Shown: positions 1 through 11,383, counted from the first letter of the stretch. The stretch is DNA of 64,000 nucleotides from Tetragonia tetragonoides (GCA_038025085.1 CM076140.1:20275501-20339500); one strand, 5' to 3'. The notes: generated from the sequence alone by a model not told the origin. Translations and numbers: made by a program.

Positions 1-267
1 AAATCAAGCTTCGACGGCGGAGATAGGAATTGGCGGGAGGGAGGGAGAGAGGGAAGTGGTTGAGGAGAGAGAAAATGGGAGTGGGAAGGGGAAGGGAGTG
101 ATGACGGAGAAGAGGGGAACTGGGGAACAAGCGAGTGAGAGTGAGACGACCAGTGGCTACTGTTGATAGAGCCATTTACATTACCAGCTTGTTTCAGCAG
201 GTCTTGGGTATGGACCAAGGATGAAAGTGCAAATAATATTGGGACACGGACGGAATTATTTAAAATA
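1..267. other. Purine-rich non-coding stretch
   Basis: The first 170 bases are strongly G/A-rich on the + strand, with many GAGAG and GGGA runs. No open reading frame of note is present. It could be the arm of a repeat or a transcribed leader cut by the window edge. I see no gene. Confidence 0.4.
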
Positions 268-330
268 CTAGGTGGATGCCCGTGAGTATGCCCATGCGTT
301 GCACAGATTGTGATTATATAATAAAATTAA
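268..330 (-). mobile_element. Helitron-like 3' terminus (degenerate)
   Basis: Read on the minus strand, the segment has a GTGCAACGCA...GGGC hairpin-like block about 20 bases before a terminal CTAG followed by T. That is the layout of plant Helitron 3' ends (a GC-rich hairpin, then CTRR, insertion next to T). The hairpin is imperfect and the other end was not found. Confidence 0.35.
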
Positions 331-2979
331 TATAACGTGGTTATTAATCTAATCGAAAAATCAAAGTGTAATTGTCACTTATGAAAAACTATTAGTAATA
401 TATGGATATATATTTATATAATCCATTTAATATCATGAATGTCATATACGTAATAAGATTACTATGACTTTATATGGCATCTTATCTAATTTAAACTCTT
501 ATCATCAATTTCAATTAATTATTAATTAACTCATCATATATGTTACATGATCCAAGAGGTAATAGTTTCAAAGTCTTTTTATGCTTGATATTGGTACGCC
601 AATACTCTTATGTTGATATAAGTGTACAACTAACATTTCAAAGATATGATCATTCTTTTATGGTAAAATCAGTTTAAATGTCTAATGTATACGTAACTAC
701 TTTTCAAAAAATAAAGAAGTTTTAGACGTAAACCTTAGAATAGCAAAACATATTTCAATGCTTGCTTGTTTTTTCAAAGTTATATGCGGTTAAAGTACTG
801 TCTTGAAGAACGCAAAAAGTCCAATGTAACTTTATTTGTGGTACGGAAGGAGTACATTAATAATTATAAAGTTGAAGGGAACATAAATTGGAACCCTAAA
901 ATAACATGGGAGATCAGTATATTACGTACAGTTATATAAGGGGATAAAATTATACGTGATAATGGTAAAGTTTCCTATTAAAGATTGGACCTAGAATCAT
1001 TTTAGATTTCATCCTTTATTTCTTTATTCTACACATACTCTTTTTATTATATTTTAACTTGACATTTGTTTTTAAATTTTTATAGCTAATATACATATCT
1101 TTTCTCTTATTTTTACATGCAACTCTTTAGTTGTGTCAGCTTGTCAAGCGAATTACTGATTACCTTTTTAGGTGGACGCATCTAATATTGTAAATCAATA
1201 TAACATACTACAAATGAGTCTCATTTTAAAGGATATTTCGTACTCGTTCCAATGGTGTAAGCAATTTAATTTCTTAAGCGGTGAAACTAAAGTTATATGC
1301 TTTTTAAAATCTAATAGTATACTCTTTAATGATTTAGGAAAGTACAACTTTAGTATATATTCTAAAACCTCTAATTAATAGTAACTCTTTAAGGATTTAG
1401 GAAAGTACAACTTTAGTATATATTCTATACCAAAACATATATTTCTATTTTATATTTATTTTAAAATTTTATTACAATGGCTCGCTTAGGTGGACGCCTC
1501 CAATGCTGTCAGAAAATGCCTCTAATATATAGATATTATGATTAGGGGCAAAACTGCAAACACTGTAAAGTTTTTGATATTTCTTTAATTGATTTTGGGG
1601 CTTCTGGTTTTTTTTTTTTTTTTTTTTTTTGAGTTCAAAACTTCAGTGGGGATGGAAGCGATTGAAACTTGAAGAATAAGGAGCCACGGGTATCTGGGTG
1701 ACTAATCTAAGATCAGTTGCCTAATTTTCTCTCTCTTCGGATTTGGATTTTTTTTGTTCATCTTCATTCGAGATTAATATTGTGATTTTGTATTTGAAAT
1801 TAATTGGATTTGGGTTTTTTTTGCTGATTTTGTTGTTGTATGTGTGGCTTGGGGATTTTGATTTGTTTCTAGAAATTTGATTCATTCATTGAGTTTGTTG
1901 TGAACTGTCGAGTTGAATTGAGCGCTGAAATTGTCAAAAGTTGAGGGCTTGTTTCCGTTTGTTTTGAATATGTTGTTAGAGCCACAATCTTAGTTTTGCT
2001 TGCAATTTAAATTGATCAGTTGGGCACAAAGATGCATGAATGTGAAGTTGTAATTCGCCTACATGATTAGTTGTTAAATTAAAGTGAAAGCTTAGCTTTG
2101 GAATTTTCTTATTGCTATCATAAATTGGTCTTCCTTGTGGTATGTGGTTTATTCTACATTGTTGGTTAGATTTAAAGGAAATTTTCTGCCCAAAGATGAA
2201 CTAGCAGGATATATTAACAAGGATGATTCTAATACTATACAAGGGGAGTACATTGGAGAGAGTGGTGGGGGGGGGGGGACTTCCTTGCCGTTGAAGAGTT
2301 GACTTTCGTTAGGTGATTTCAATTTACAAAAGGGGTAAACATGATATGTTGACAGTGAGGGCTCTAACGCTATAAGATGGGTGGCTCCTGAATAATGTTA
2401 TTCATCACCATATGTAGTGTGCCTCCTTAATGATGTTTATTGTAATCTAACTAGTGTCCAACTGCCTTGCAAGAAATTACTAGTTTCCAATGCCTTATCT
2501 CCTCCGTTTTTGGAGCCTTTGACATGCTGATATTTTGTATTAGATAAATTAATTATGGAGGAATCTTTAGATGTCAGTTAGAACTTATAATGGTTGAGAG
2601 ATTACACACTCCAAAGAATTTTTAAATAGTATTGGAATATATATAATGTAATGTTGTACACTAGGCACTAGATTTTGAAGCTTTTAAATTTATTATCAAG
2701 AAGCTACTAGGAGTACTATATTTCCCAAAAGATGAGTTGCTAAGAATGTTGATTTGGATGAAATGGAATCGCACTGGGAGAAAATAACAAGTTCTGCTAG
2801 GTTGAGGCATCTATAAAAATACATGAGCAAATGATGATTATATTGGTTTATGTGCACCAGGTACTTGAAGTATAATGATAATACTATATCAGCCTAGCAT
2901 TAATGTCGTGAAATTCTAGAGGCATTACTATGACATGAGTGAAACTTGACTGACGGAGAAAGTACTAAGGCTTTTTAGA
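331..2979. other. AT-rich DNA without a recognisable gene
   Basis: Only short open frames occur and none resembles a known protein. It contains a 23-base T run (1608-1630) and a block around 1640-1800 that looks like a plant 5' leader (a short ATG frame, then T-rich intron-like sequence), but no coding exon follows. Fragments resembling Stowaway ends (ACGGAAGGAGTA near 840, ACGGAGAAAGTA near 2950) are present without convincing partners. Confidence 0.4.
1321..1427. repeat. Tandem duplication, period 63 bp
   Basis: A 44-base block starting ACTCTTTAA is repeated almost perfectly at 1321-1364 and 1384-1427. It is a local duplication with no coding content. Confidence 0.75.
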
Positions 2980-3244
2980 GGCCAGGGAGAGCTTAACACT
3001 ATGGAATTATTTTAGTTATTCATTAATTAAGGACTCTAGCATTTTCCATAGTCTAGATATATATCGTTTTCATATTCAATTCAGTCTCCTAGTATAACAT
3101 GTATTAGGATTGTATATTCCATATTCAATTCAGTCTCCTTGTATAACATGTATTAGGATTCTATATCTCTGTCAAACTCTTGTGTTATAACTAGGTTTGC
3201 TAATCATCAATAAAGTAGAACGGTTCACAAGCATAAATTTAGCA
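2980..3244 (+). mobile_element. Ty1/copia-type LTR 3' end (start unresolved)
   Basis: The segment ends in CA at 3244, directly before an initiator-Met primer-binding site, and carries a polyadenylation-like AATAAAG at 3209. Within it a 49-bp unit is tandemly duplicated (3071-3167). The 5' boundary cannot be placed with confidence, so the start given is approximate. No copia polyprotein follows. The sequence downstream is a TAF12-like gene fragment instead. Confidence 0.5.
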
Positions 3245-3256
3245 TGGTATCAGAGC
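3245..3256 (+). other. Primer-binding site (initiator-Met tRNA type)
   Basis: TGGTATCAGAGC is the standard plant LTR-retrotransposon primer-binding sequence complementary to the 3' end of initiator Met tRNA. It abuts the LTR end with no spacer. The downstream leader (CAGGTTCGTTCC...) resembles copia leaders. Confidence 0.75.
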
Positions 3257-3402
3257 CAGGTTCGTTCCTGAGGACCTAACCACAAGCTTCCGCTTTGCCG
3301 GTGGCGGACACTTATTTATCCGCCACCAGACAACCTCAAACATACACATACACATATATTCGCTCATCAGATCACAAAATCTTGCAGCGCCTGTTCCTCA
3401 AC

Positions 3403-3407
<5 letters not shown>

Positions 3408-3469
<62 letters not shown>
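3408..3469. repeat. (TA)31 microsatellite
   Basis: An uninterrupted 62-base alternating TA tract sits in the leader just upstream of the TAF12-like start codon. Confidence 0.95.
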
Positions 3470-3475
<6 letters not shown>

Positions 3476-3501
3476 CAAAGTTACATTCTTTGCTCTTAAC
3501 C

Positions 3502-3763
3502 ATGGCTGAAACATCAGCATCTTCCCCAAAACCCATTCAATCAGCAACTACAATGGACCCACCATCGCAAACACAAACAACAAATCAATCCCGCCCAACA
3601 ACAGCAACAACAGTTTGGTTTGTTCAGGCAACAAACGGGTATTGCTATGTATGGGCAAATGAATTTTGGTGGGTCAATGCTAAACCAACAACTAAGGCAG
3701 CATCAACAACAACAATCATTACAACAATCACAACAGTCTCAGCAACAGCAGACACAACAATGA
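3502..3763 (+). pseudogene. TAF12: TAF12-like N-terminal gene fragment
   Basis: TAF12 is a TFIID/SAGA subunit with a Gln-rich N-terminal half and a C-terminal histone fold. The ATG at 3502 opens a frame starting MAETSASSPKPIQ, which resembles plant TAF12 N-termini. After a one-base frame shift near 3595 the reading frame from 3596 gives a poly-Gln run, then RQQTGIAMYGQMNFGGS, then another Gln-rich run to a TGA at 3761. The RQQ-x-G-x-MYGQMNFGGS block is what I recall of plant TAF12 proteins. A GTAAGT donor-like site follows at 3777, so the fragment looks genomic rather than a processed cDNA. The histone fold is absent. The fragment lies directly behind a copia LTR and primer-binding site, so it may have been captured or simply interrupted. 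The assignment rests on remembered motifs. A copia gag N-terminus is the alternative for the first 30 residues. Confidence 0.5.
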
Positions 3764-4264
3764 CTTGACTTGCCTTGGTAAGTTGGTATTAGTAAAAAGG
3801 AAGTTATTACATATATTGAATAGATGGATTTTTTTTTTTTTTTTTTGTCTATTTATGCCTAATTGGCATATTTAGTAAATAAAATGAATGTAAGGACTAC
3901 TTTAAATGAATTGTTTAATAAATTGAGCTAAAGGGTAATACTGTAATAGCATTCCCTTTACAATTAATACTCCATCCAAATATTCCCTCCCTCACTTAGT
4001 CAATCTCTCTCCTCACTCGCATATACTCTCTCTCTCTCACTCAGTTTTTCCTCTCACTGACTCTCTCCTCACCCATTTCCCCTGACACCGATCACCCACT
4101 TTTCCCTGCCACCGACTCCTTCTCCCTCCTCTGTCACAATACAATTGTTGTCCCTGCCTCTCTCTTCTCTCCTCACCGCGTCTTTGTCCTTCCACCGTGT
4201 ACTCTCTCCGTTCATCTTCAACCACCTACTCCCTCATTCTGTTTTTTTAAGTTTGTATTGTTTC
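3764..4264. other. Non-coding, pyrimidine-rich toward the right
   Basis: Begins with possible intron sequence of the TAF12-like fragment. From about 3960 to 4240 it is C/T-rich (many CTCTC runs). No gene seen. Confidence 0.4.
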
Positions 4265-4480
4265 TGTAATACCCCGCATATTTATAGTATTTATAATATG
4301 TAATATTGTGATTACTTGATTTGGAATATGAATTTTTGGAGGAAAGAATATTTTTTAATATTTATTTTCTTATTATTTGATGATGAAATAGGAAAAGATA
4401 TTTTCTTTGAGATAGTTTCCTTAATTGAGTTGTGTTCTAGTCGGATTAGGATTCTAAATAGGTAAAGGTTTTCTAACCTC

Positions 4481-4488
4481 TATAAATA
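4481..4488 (+). promoter_or_regulatory. TATA box of element C LTR
   Basis: TATAAATA lies about 215 bases into the LTR, and the same sequence recurs in the truncated 3' LTR at 7136-7143. Transcription would start about 30 bases downstream. Confidence 0.55.
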
Positions 4489-5938
4489 CCCTTGACACTC
4501 CTGAATTTGATTTTTTTTTTCCTCTCTATTCGTACCCTAGTGAGTTCATAAAGCTCACTCACGTTTTTTCTCTCACATGCCTCACAAAAACTCTAAAAAC
4601 TGTCCAGCACACACTGTCGGATTGAAAAATCTGTTTCTCCTGTTCTACTTATCGTGTGTACTTGATTTTTGGATATGTTTTAGAACCAGATGTCTAGAAA
4701 TAGACTGCAAAGTTTCTAATTCTTAGAGACCGTTTGATACCCCAAATCATTTTTCTCTTAAAGCAGCGCAGTGCTGATGCGAGATTCAGATCCGCCTACT
4801 TTGTTCTATCATATCTCAAAACCTACGCATGATTTGTACAACCCTTTCGGTGTAATTGAACCTTAGTATGTCCTCATCCTGTACGCCAAATTTTAGAGGA
4901 TCTCGACTTTGTTTGATGGTCCGTTCGGATATTTGTTTTAGATTGCGCGTGCTGGTTTCAAATTTCATATTTGAGTTGTCTGGAAAAATTGGATCCAAGG
5001 TTACCGAATAGAGTAGTAGGAGCTTGGATTGTTTTGTTTGGAGCGTAGGAATCAAGGTAATTCTATGTCTACAATTTTACTCAACCCCGTGAAAATTTAG
5101 AGTATGTGTTAAGTGGTATATTTGACTATGCTTGGATGAACTATATTAAATTTGATTTGTATGGTCTTGGATTTATTATTTAAGATGGTTTTATGATGAA
5201 CTAATTTATGGTGGATCAATTATATGGAAATATTATATATGATGGATTAATTATCTGAGATAATTTTATGGGAAGCATGGTTTGGTTGGATTATGGAATA
5301 TTGGCTTATTATCTATTAAATTGATATCGATATTGGATTTTATATGGTGAGTTATGGATAGAACCTTGTGATTGGTTCATATGGAATATGAGTATATAAT
5401 GGAATTGGATTATTATTGAACTTTTGTGATATAACTGGTGTGAATTATTGTTGTTGGTATAATCAAGATTATTAAAACTATGTTGAGGGTTAAGAGACCT
5501 TTAGGTAGGATCCCCTAAAGGTTAGACATAGATATGGTGGATACTTGTATATCTTGCGGGACTGCGGTTTACGTAAGCTCTGTACTTATTTTGATTCTTA
5601 GGGCATTGATCCCATGAGTTTGGTAATATTGATTATCCAAATTGGACTTAGTACAGCGTATTGTGGTACTCTATTGTTGTCCTTTTAAGCCGTGGAGGTT
5701 TTAGAAGGGGGTGTGCATACTTAGACTTTTGCTGGCCAGTTGGTGGAAATATTTGTAGTATGGAAAAGTTGAAATCCCTTCTCCATTGGTGGAATTTTGT
5801 CTAGTCGTTCTTCCCTCTTAACAAGATGGCTTAATGATTAATGAATAAATATATTTATGGTGTGCGTCAGTGCGTGTGCTTGGTTTGATGCTATGTGCGT
5901 ATAAAATGAATTTAAACAAAATGTTTTGGAAAAGCCAG

Positions 5939-6040
5939 GTAAGGGTTTGGAAATGAATTTTACGGGGTAGAGTAGAGTTACCAGCTTTAGCTGATTTTCT
6001 TCTTTGTTTTCCCTTGTTTCTCTTCTTTTATATTTTACAG
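5939..6040 (+). other. Intron-like segment in element C LTR
   Basis: A donor CCAG|GTAAGG (GT at 5939) is followed by a pyrimidine-rich stretch and an acceptor TTTTACAG|GTG (AG at 6039-6040). The LTRs of elements A and B have the same arrangement at the same relative place. Confidence 0.4.
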
Positions 6041-6362
6041 GTGGGTTTGATGAATAAACGTTGGAGTGAGGACACTAGAAGGAAGAATTGTTGTTTTTCC
6101 TCGAGAACTTTGTTTAAGTTTTATGGATAAGGATTTGTGAGTTTATATTGTCATTATTAATTATGTTTTAAGTTGGACTTTGTTTAGTTTGAGTTGGAAA
6201 TTAATTATTAAGTCATTAAGGTTGGTATTATTTATTTTTAGTTTTAGTTGGGCCTTGCATTTAATTTATTAAATGCGGCATAACACCTTGGGATTTCCGT
6301 TTATGATCTGCAGCATTGTATTTATATTAAAAAAAATTGGTTGGAAATTTCGGGGTGTTACA

Positions 6363-6927
6363 GTTGGTAATCAGAGCTATAGGTTAAGGTCAACACTAAT
6401 TTATACTTTTGTGTATGAACTAAGGAAAATAAAATTAGTAATGAGAATAGGACTATGTGAATTAAAATGTGTGCTTCGTGCTAAACCGACGAGTGTGGTT
6501 GTTCTTTTATTGGTCTTATGGATTTTTAAAGTGTTCAAGAGAGTACTAATCGATGTTGTGGTATTATAAATGCTGCGAATATGGAAATAAAGAGTATATG
6601 AAATTTCTTACTTGTGTGAAAATTAAATGGAATACTGTGATTTATTTTACTCTGAGTCGGTAAACGGTGGAAGTTATGGATTGTAATATGGTTGATTATT
6701 TGATTGTTAAGTCATATTTTTGGCTCACCTTTGGATTAGATGGAATGCTATGAGTTTGAGTGAGATTAATCGTTTACTCTAGTTTCGTGGAAACCTTTTA
6801 AAATGGGGAAGGGTGTAACATCTACATAAAAACACAAACATTTGCATCATGGTTGCAATGCATATATTGAGAAGTTGGTTTTGTGTTGTAAGTTTCGGGG
6901 TCGAAACTTCTTTTAAGGGGGATAGAA
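6363..6927 (+). other. Element C internal region with PBS and PPT
   Basis: The primer-binding site TGGTAATCAGAGC (6365-6377) has one extra A relative to the usual initiator-Met form. The region ends with a stem-loop AAGTTTCG/CGAAACTT (6890-6909) and a polypurine tract AAGGGGGATAGAA (6915-6927) just before the 3' LTR. Only short, unrecognisable frames lie between. Confidence 0.7.
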
Positions 6928-7157
6928 TGTAATCCCGCATATTTATAATATGCAATAATGTGATTAATTGATTTGGAATATGAATTTTTGGAGAAAAGAA
7001 TATTTATTAATATTTATTTCCTTATTATTTGGTGATGAAATAGGAAAAGATATTTTCTTTCAGATAGTTTCCATAATTGAGTTGTGTTCTAGTCGGATTA
7101 GGATTCTAATAACTAGGTAAAGGTTTTCTAACCTCTATAAATACCCTTGACACTCCT
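6928..7157 (+). repeat. Element C 3' LTR (truncated)
   Basis: Begins TGTAATCCCGCAT and follows the 5' LTR through the TATA box, then breaks off after CACTCCT at 7157. About 1.9 kb of LTR is missing. Confidence 0.75.
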
Positions 7158-7399
7158 AGTCGAGTTTTGACCGAATTTTGACTGAGTCGTTGATGAGCTG
7201 CTCGCGAGCACAATAATTTTGGAGGCAATATAATCCATGAAAATATTAAACGAGGCGAGTACGGGAGTGCTCGTCTTCGTCTCGTTTACTAAGCGAGCCT
7301 TGAATTAGTGCTCGTGCTTGGCTCGATTATTAGCGAACAAGCTTTGATCGAGTATGTTCATGACGTGCTCGCGAGTGTATCGGCTCATTTGCACCCCTG
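7158..7399. mobile_element. hAT-like fragment
   Basis: The right end reads GCACCCCTG; its reverse complement CAGGGGTGC is a typical hAT terminal sequence. The body is rich in GCTCG and CGAGC motifs, with a CTCGCGAG palindrome near each end. The left terminus is missing because the piece joins the broken LTR of element C directly. Confidence 0.45.
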
Positions 7400-8989
7400 C
7401 CTTTTAGGTAGTCGTCGGAAGACAATTATAACTACCAGACCAAAATGGGAGTGCTATTGAGTTTCAAGATGTGATTATGTTTGCTTCGGGGGAAAATCAT
7501 TTTCAACTAAAAGTATTTGTAGTTGAAAAATTATTTTCAGTGAAAAATTGTATATTTTTTTCACATTTTTCGTTGTTTGAAAGAAAAGGGACCGAATTAT
7601 TTTTTCATGAAACAAATGTCCATATATAGATACATGTTCATCCAACTCACTCGGACCCTCTTCCAACCATATTCTGTGATGATAGATATAGGGCTGCAAT
7701 CTAGCAAGGTGGTTAGTCACCTGATTTCTAAGCCTATAAACATGAGACCAATTATAAGAATAAAAAGAAAGACTTAAAAATAAAAAAAAAAATCCTCCAA
7801 TATGAGCCCCAAAATAATTTTTTGGAAAAACCTTCTTTTGCAAAGTCAAGATCACAAACCTTTAAAGACTCGGACTCAACGATAAAATCAAAGAATCCAC
7901 TCTCCAAAGTTTGGTTACAAGGGGAAACAATTTTCTTTCCTATCATTTTAATTTTAAAATTTTAAAGGAAAAAAATAAAATCTTCCAACATAAGTTGCGT
8001 AAATCTTGAAAAGTTAGGTGGATAAAAATCACCTCAAAGGCATTACTTAGTTGAAAAAACAATATTGAGAAAGCGGTTCGAAAGCGCAGCCTAAGGCCTG
8101 ATCAAGTCGGGTGTGCGTCTGATATTGTGCCCGAAATCTTGACGACCCAACTTAATAATTACGTCCACTATTAATACTTCAGGGATATAGTGTCCCACAA
8201 ACGGACAACCGTTTTCTCTTCTTGTGTTTATTGATTTTTCAAGATTATTGAAGGTGATATAAAAATAAAATAAAATAAGCTACTCTCTCTCATAGAAAAA
8301 AAAACTACCATCTCTTAGTAATCTGGAATAAATATATTTTTTAAATTTTATTATTACTTATTTGCGATTCTTTTTCTGGAATAATGTTCTGATTTCTTTT
8401 TTTTTAATTAAAAAAAGGAAAAAAAAGTTCCGTCGATCCCGACATATCCATTCAGGACTTTTAGGACCGAGTCGATCAATTGATCGATCATGTTCGGTCG
8501 ATCTTCGCTTCTATAGTTTCACCTTTCCGAACTCCGATTCGGGTCGGACAGATGCACGACCCTAGGTGGTGTTATGACAATGGTTCAGGTGTTTTGGGCT
8601 CAAGGATTCATCTAGTTCTATACAATATACCATTGCCAGCCCAGGGGTCTTATCTAGACCAACCTCAATATCAGTCATTTAATCACTTAGGATTAAAAGG
8701 GATTATAAATGATGGCATTCTCACTTAGCGGTTTAACCAATTAATTAGCCAAAAAAACATAAAATTCAATTATTTTCTCTCTTTCCCGCTATGAGTAACC
8801 CTCAAACAAAATATCCAAGAAAGCCCTCATCTTTATTGCAATTGTGCATTAACAGCTTGACTGAATCTTCTCACGCAATTCCAAGCAATCTTAAGCTAGT
8901 TCCTAATCTATAACGGGACGTTATGGAGACGCTTTCCGATTCCGATCAGATGGACGAAGGATGACTCTTTCTCTACCTCCAAGATGGAC
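7400..8989. other. No recognisable gene
   Basis: Overlapping short frames on both strands (7475-7946) have no recognisable domain. A GATCAATTGATC palindrome sits at about 8474. The block 8560-8760 is slightly more GC-rich but unassigned. Confidence 0.4.
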
Positions 8990-9025
8990 CTTCCAGGGAG
9001 ATTTGGCTACCTAACTGCTCATTGA

Positions 9026-9880
9026 TTGCAGATGACATTTTTATCAAGTTATTTTCGAAATTACAATGGCTCTCATCTAGAGATATATTCCCATTTATTG
9101 TTTCCTGATTCTACTATTGAGAGTGGGATGGATACATTGGATATCTTCTGGCTTCAGGGCAAAAGATTAACAATGATAGGAGTAAACTGTATTTTTCTCC
9201 TAACATTCATCAGAATCTCATTAAGTTTGCTGAGAGTGCTACTCGCGTAAAGAGAAGCCTTCATTTGGGTACATATCTTGAACTGTTGTCAACTTCCCCT
9301 GGGGAGATGGGAAAAATAAGAAAAGAATGCATCTTGTTAATAAGAGCTTTGTTTCCAAACCTAAATGCATGGGAGGGTTAGGTATAAGAAGCAATAAGAT
9401 TATGAATGAGGTTTTGATGCCTAGGCTGAACTAGAAACTCATGAATGAACCTGAATCTTAAGCACATCAGGTTCTTTTAAGCAAATATGTTTTTAATGGA
9501 AATAAGCCTATTAAGTATAAAAAATGATTCTCACCTATGGCAAAAACTATGAAAGAGGCTGGAACTTATTTCACAAAAATATTCTTTGGGTGGTGGTTGA
9601 TGGAAAGAAAATGTATGTGCTCAATGACAATTGGACCTCCTTTGGTCCTTAAAAAATGTGATGTATGGGCCCAAGCTTAAGAGTGACTATGAACTTACTG
9701 TCAACAATTGTATTGTTGATAAGCTATGAAACATGTCTTGTCTCTCTTGTGATCTCCCTGCTGAGATTAAGGAAAAAATTCTGCCTATTTCTCTCTCCTC
9801 TTATGAGTTAGTTTGATAGTTCAAAACCTTATGAATCTTTTGGTCAAGAATTTGCATAAAAATACTAATGACTCTCATTT
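9026..9880 (+). pseudogene. LINE reverse-transcriptase relic
   Basis: Pieces in several frames follow the order of the 3' part of a plant L1-type LINE ORF2. An ADDIFI catalytic-like block lies near 9028 (translated around the ATG). KINNDRSKLYFSPN follows at about 9160-9200, then FPWGDGKNKKRMHLV (9294 onward), KPKCMGGLGIRSNKIMNE, and a block matching the W-x-LLN-P-x-S...KY segment. Frame shifts and stops break it throughout. In live elements this protein reverse-transcribes the LINE RNA at the target site. No poly(A) tail or target duplication was found. Confidence 0.7.
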
Positions 9881-10727
9881 TTTTTAATTTTATTTTTCTA
9901 TTTGGTTTTGTGCTAGACTTTTAACTTCTAAATTTCTAACTTAAGTTTACTAGAGAGTAGAGAGGGAGTGGTGGAAGAAAAATGAGAGAAAATACTTAGG
10001 AAAAATTTCACTAAGAAGGGCCCTTTTGAAAGTGGGAAATGGGGAAGTATTTATAGAAAAATATAAGGGTGGGTGGTTAGGGTTTGTGGGTTAAAAAAAA
10101 ATCAGAAAATTAAGTACCATCATCATGTTAAAAAAATCAGAAAATTAAGTACCATCATCATGTCTATCATGATATGTCCACCATGATGTACCATCATCAT
10201 GTTATAAAATCATCATACATTCATACAGCATGTACATCATCAATTTATTTTCAACCTTATTTTATTTCCTAGCATCTATTCATCTATCGCACTTATATTC
10301 TGTTTATCATAGCTCCTTTTTTTCCTTTTTATATATATATATTTTTTGTTAGGCTTATAAATTAGAATGCTTACGTTTATTTCTTTTTTCATTCTTTGTT
10401 TTCCTTTTCCTTTTCTTAGTCTTCGGAGCTTTTTTTTTTTTTTTTTTTTTTGCAACTCTCTTTCATTATCATTGTTTTCTACTAATCATCAACCTTTTCT
10501 TGCTTTTTTTCTTCCTTCTTTTGTTAAAACAAAATTACGTATTTGAATGTCTTAGCTACATAAAAGTATTTTTTAATCACTCAAACAAAAAAGATTTTTA
10601 AAATACAGGTCCGAAATTTATTTTCTATGTTGGTGTTAGTGCTTTCACAAAAAAAATGTTTAAAACAATCATAGTGTAACTTTTGATACGAACACGTGAA
10701 CTTTTTAGGGAAATAAGGATCACAGCT
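9881..10727. other. AT-rich, no gene
   Basis: Holds a short direct duplication (ATCAGAAAATTAAGTACC at about 10103 and 10138) followed by scattered CATCATCATG motifs, and T-rich runs at 10430-10451. No coding potential seen. Confidence 0.45.
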
Positions 10728-11383
10728 GGACCTGTCAAATTGTGACCTGACCCAAAAACCCGACCCATTTTTGCAAGGTTCTGACACTGATTTTTCGACC
10801 TACAACCCGATTTGATCTGAACCCGATTAACCCATTATTTCTTGGGTCAAACCCGACCCATTAGTGGGTCGATCCGTTTGACCCAATAAATAGAACAATT
10901 TGCAATTATAAACAAAAAAGATCGACTAAAATATCTTAAAAAACCATGTAAAACCTTTGTTATGCGTTTCATTTAACTTTTTCTCTACCTCTTTGTTATC
11001 TCAAAATGAGAAATTTTGCTTTTAACTACGCTAAAATGGACAGAATTATATAGTAAAACTTATCAAATAATTAAACCAAATATAAAGAATATCACATAGT
11101 TGTATATACATAACAAAACGTGAAAAAATATACGTACGTATTTATAACATTATAAATTAGAGTATATATTTGCAAATATATAGTTTGAAAGCATAAATTG
11201 ACTATATAATTGACAAAAAAATAAAATTTATTGGGTCACTCAACCCGATGGGTCGACTCGAACCCGAGAGCACTGGGTTAGGGTCAAGCATTTCTCAACC
11301 CGACCGAACCCGAAATGTCCGACCCGATAGACCCTAACCCGACATGAGCCGAACCCAACCTGCCCGACCCAATTGACAGGTCT
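10728..11383. mobile_element. Non-autonomous TIR element, CCTGTCAA family
   Basis: The ends are inverted repeats: left GGACCTGTCAAATTG, right CAATTGACAGGTCT. Both subterminal regions are packed with ACCCGACCC-type motifs in the same family. The centre is AT-rich and non-coding. No clean target duplication is visible, so the superfamily is uncertain; a hAT-like or other TIR element is likely. Confidence 0.5.

Larger units (their letters stand above)
4265..6362 (+). repeat. Element C 5' LTR
   Basis: Starts TGTAATACCCCGCAT and ends GGGGTGTTACA. Contains a TATA box at 4481 and an intron-like segment at 5939-6040. Confidence 0.8.
4265..7157 (+). mobile_element. Element C: non-coding Ty3/gypsy derivative
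   Basis: A complete LTR (4265-6362), a primer-binding site, a 565-base internal region, a polypurine tract and a second, truncated LTR (6928-7157) lie in the expected order. The two LTR starts share nearly identical sequence for about 230 bases, then the right copy stops at the junction with a hAT fragment. No gag or pol remains. LTR layout, primer-binding site and tract resemble elements A and B, so I place it with chromodomain Ty3/gypsy elements. It would have needed proteins supplied in trans. Confidence 0.8.

Noticed and set aside
2500..2956. Stowaway MITE between TCTCCTCCGTTTTT and ACGGAGAAAGTA
   Set aside because: The two ends are not inverted repeats of each other beyond a few bases and no TA pairing is evident.
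8480..8728. 82-aa + strand frame (MIDHVRSIFASIVS...)
   Set aside because: No recognisable domain, overlaps another frame of similar length, and has no supporting context.
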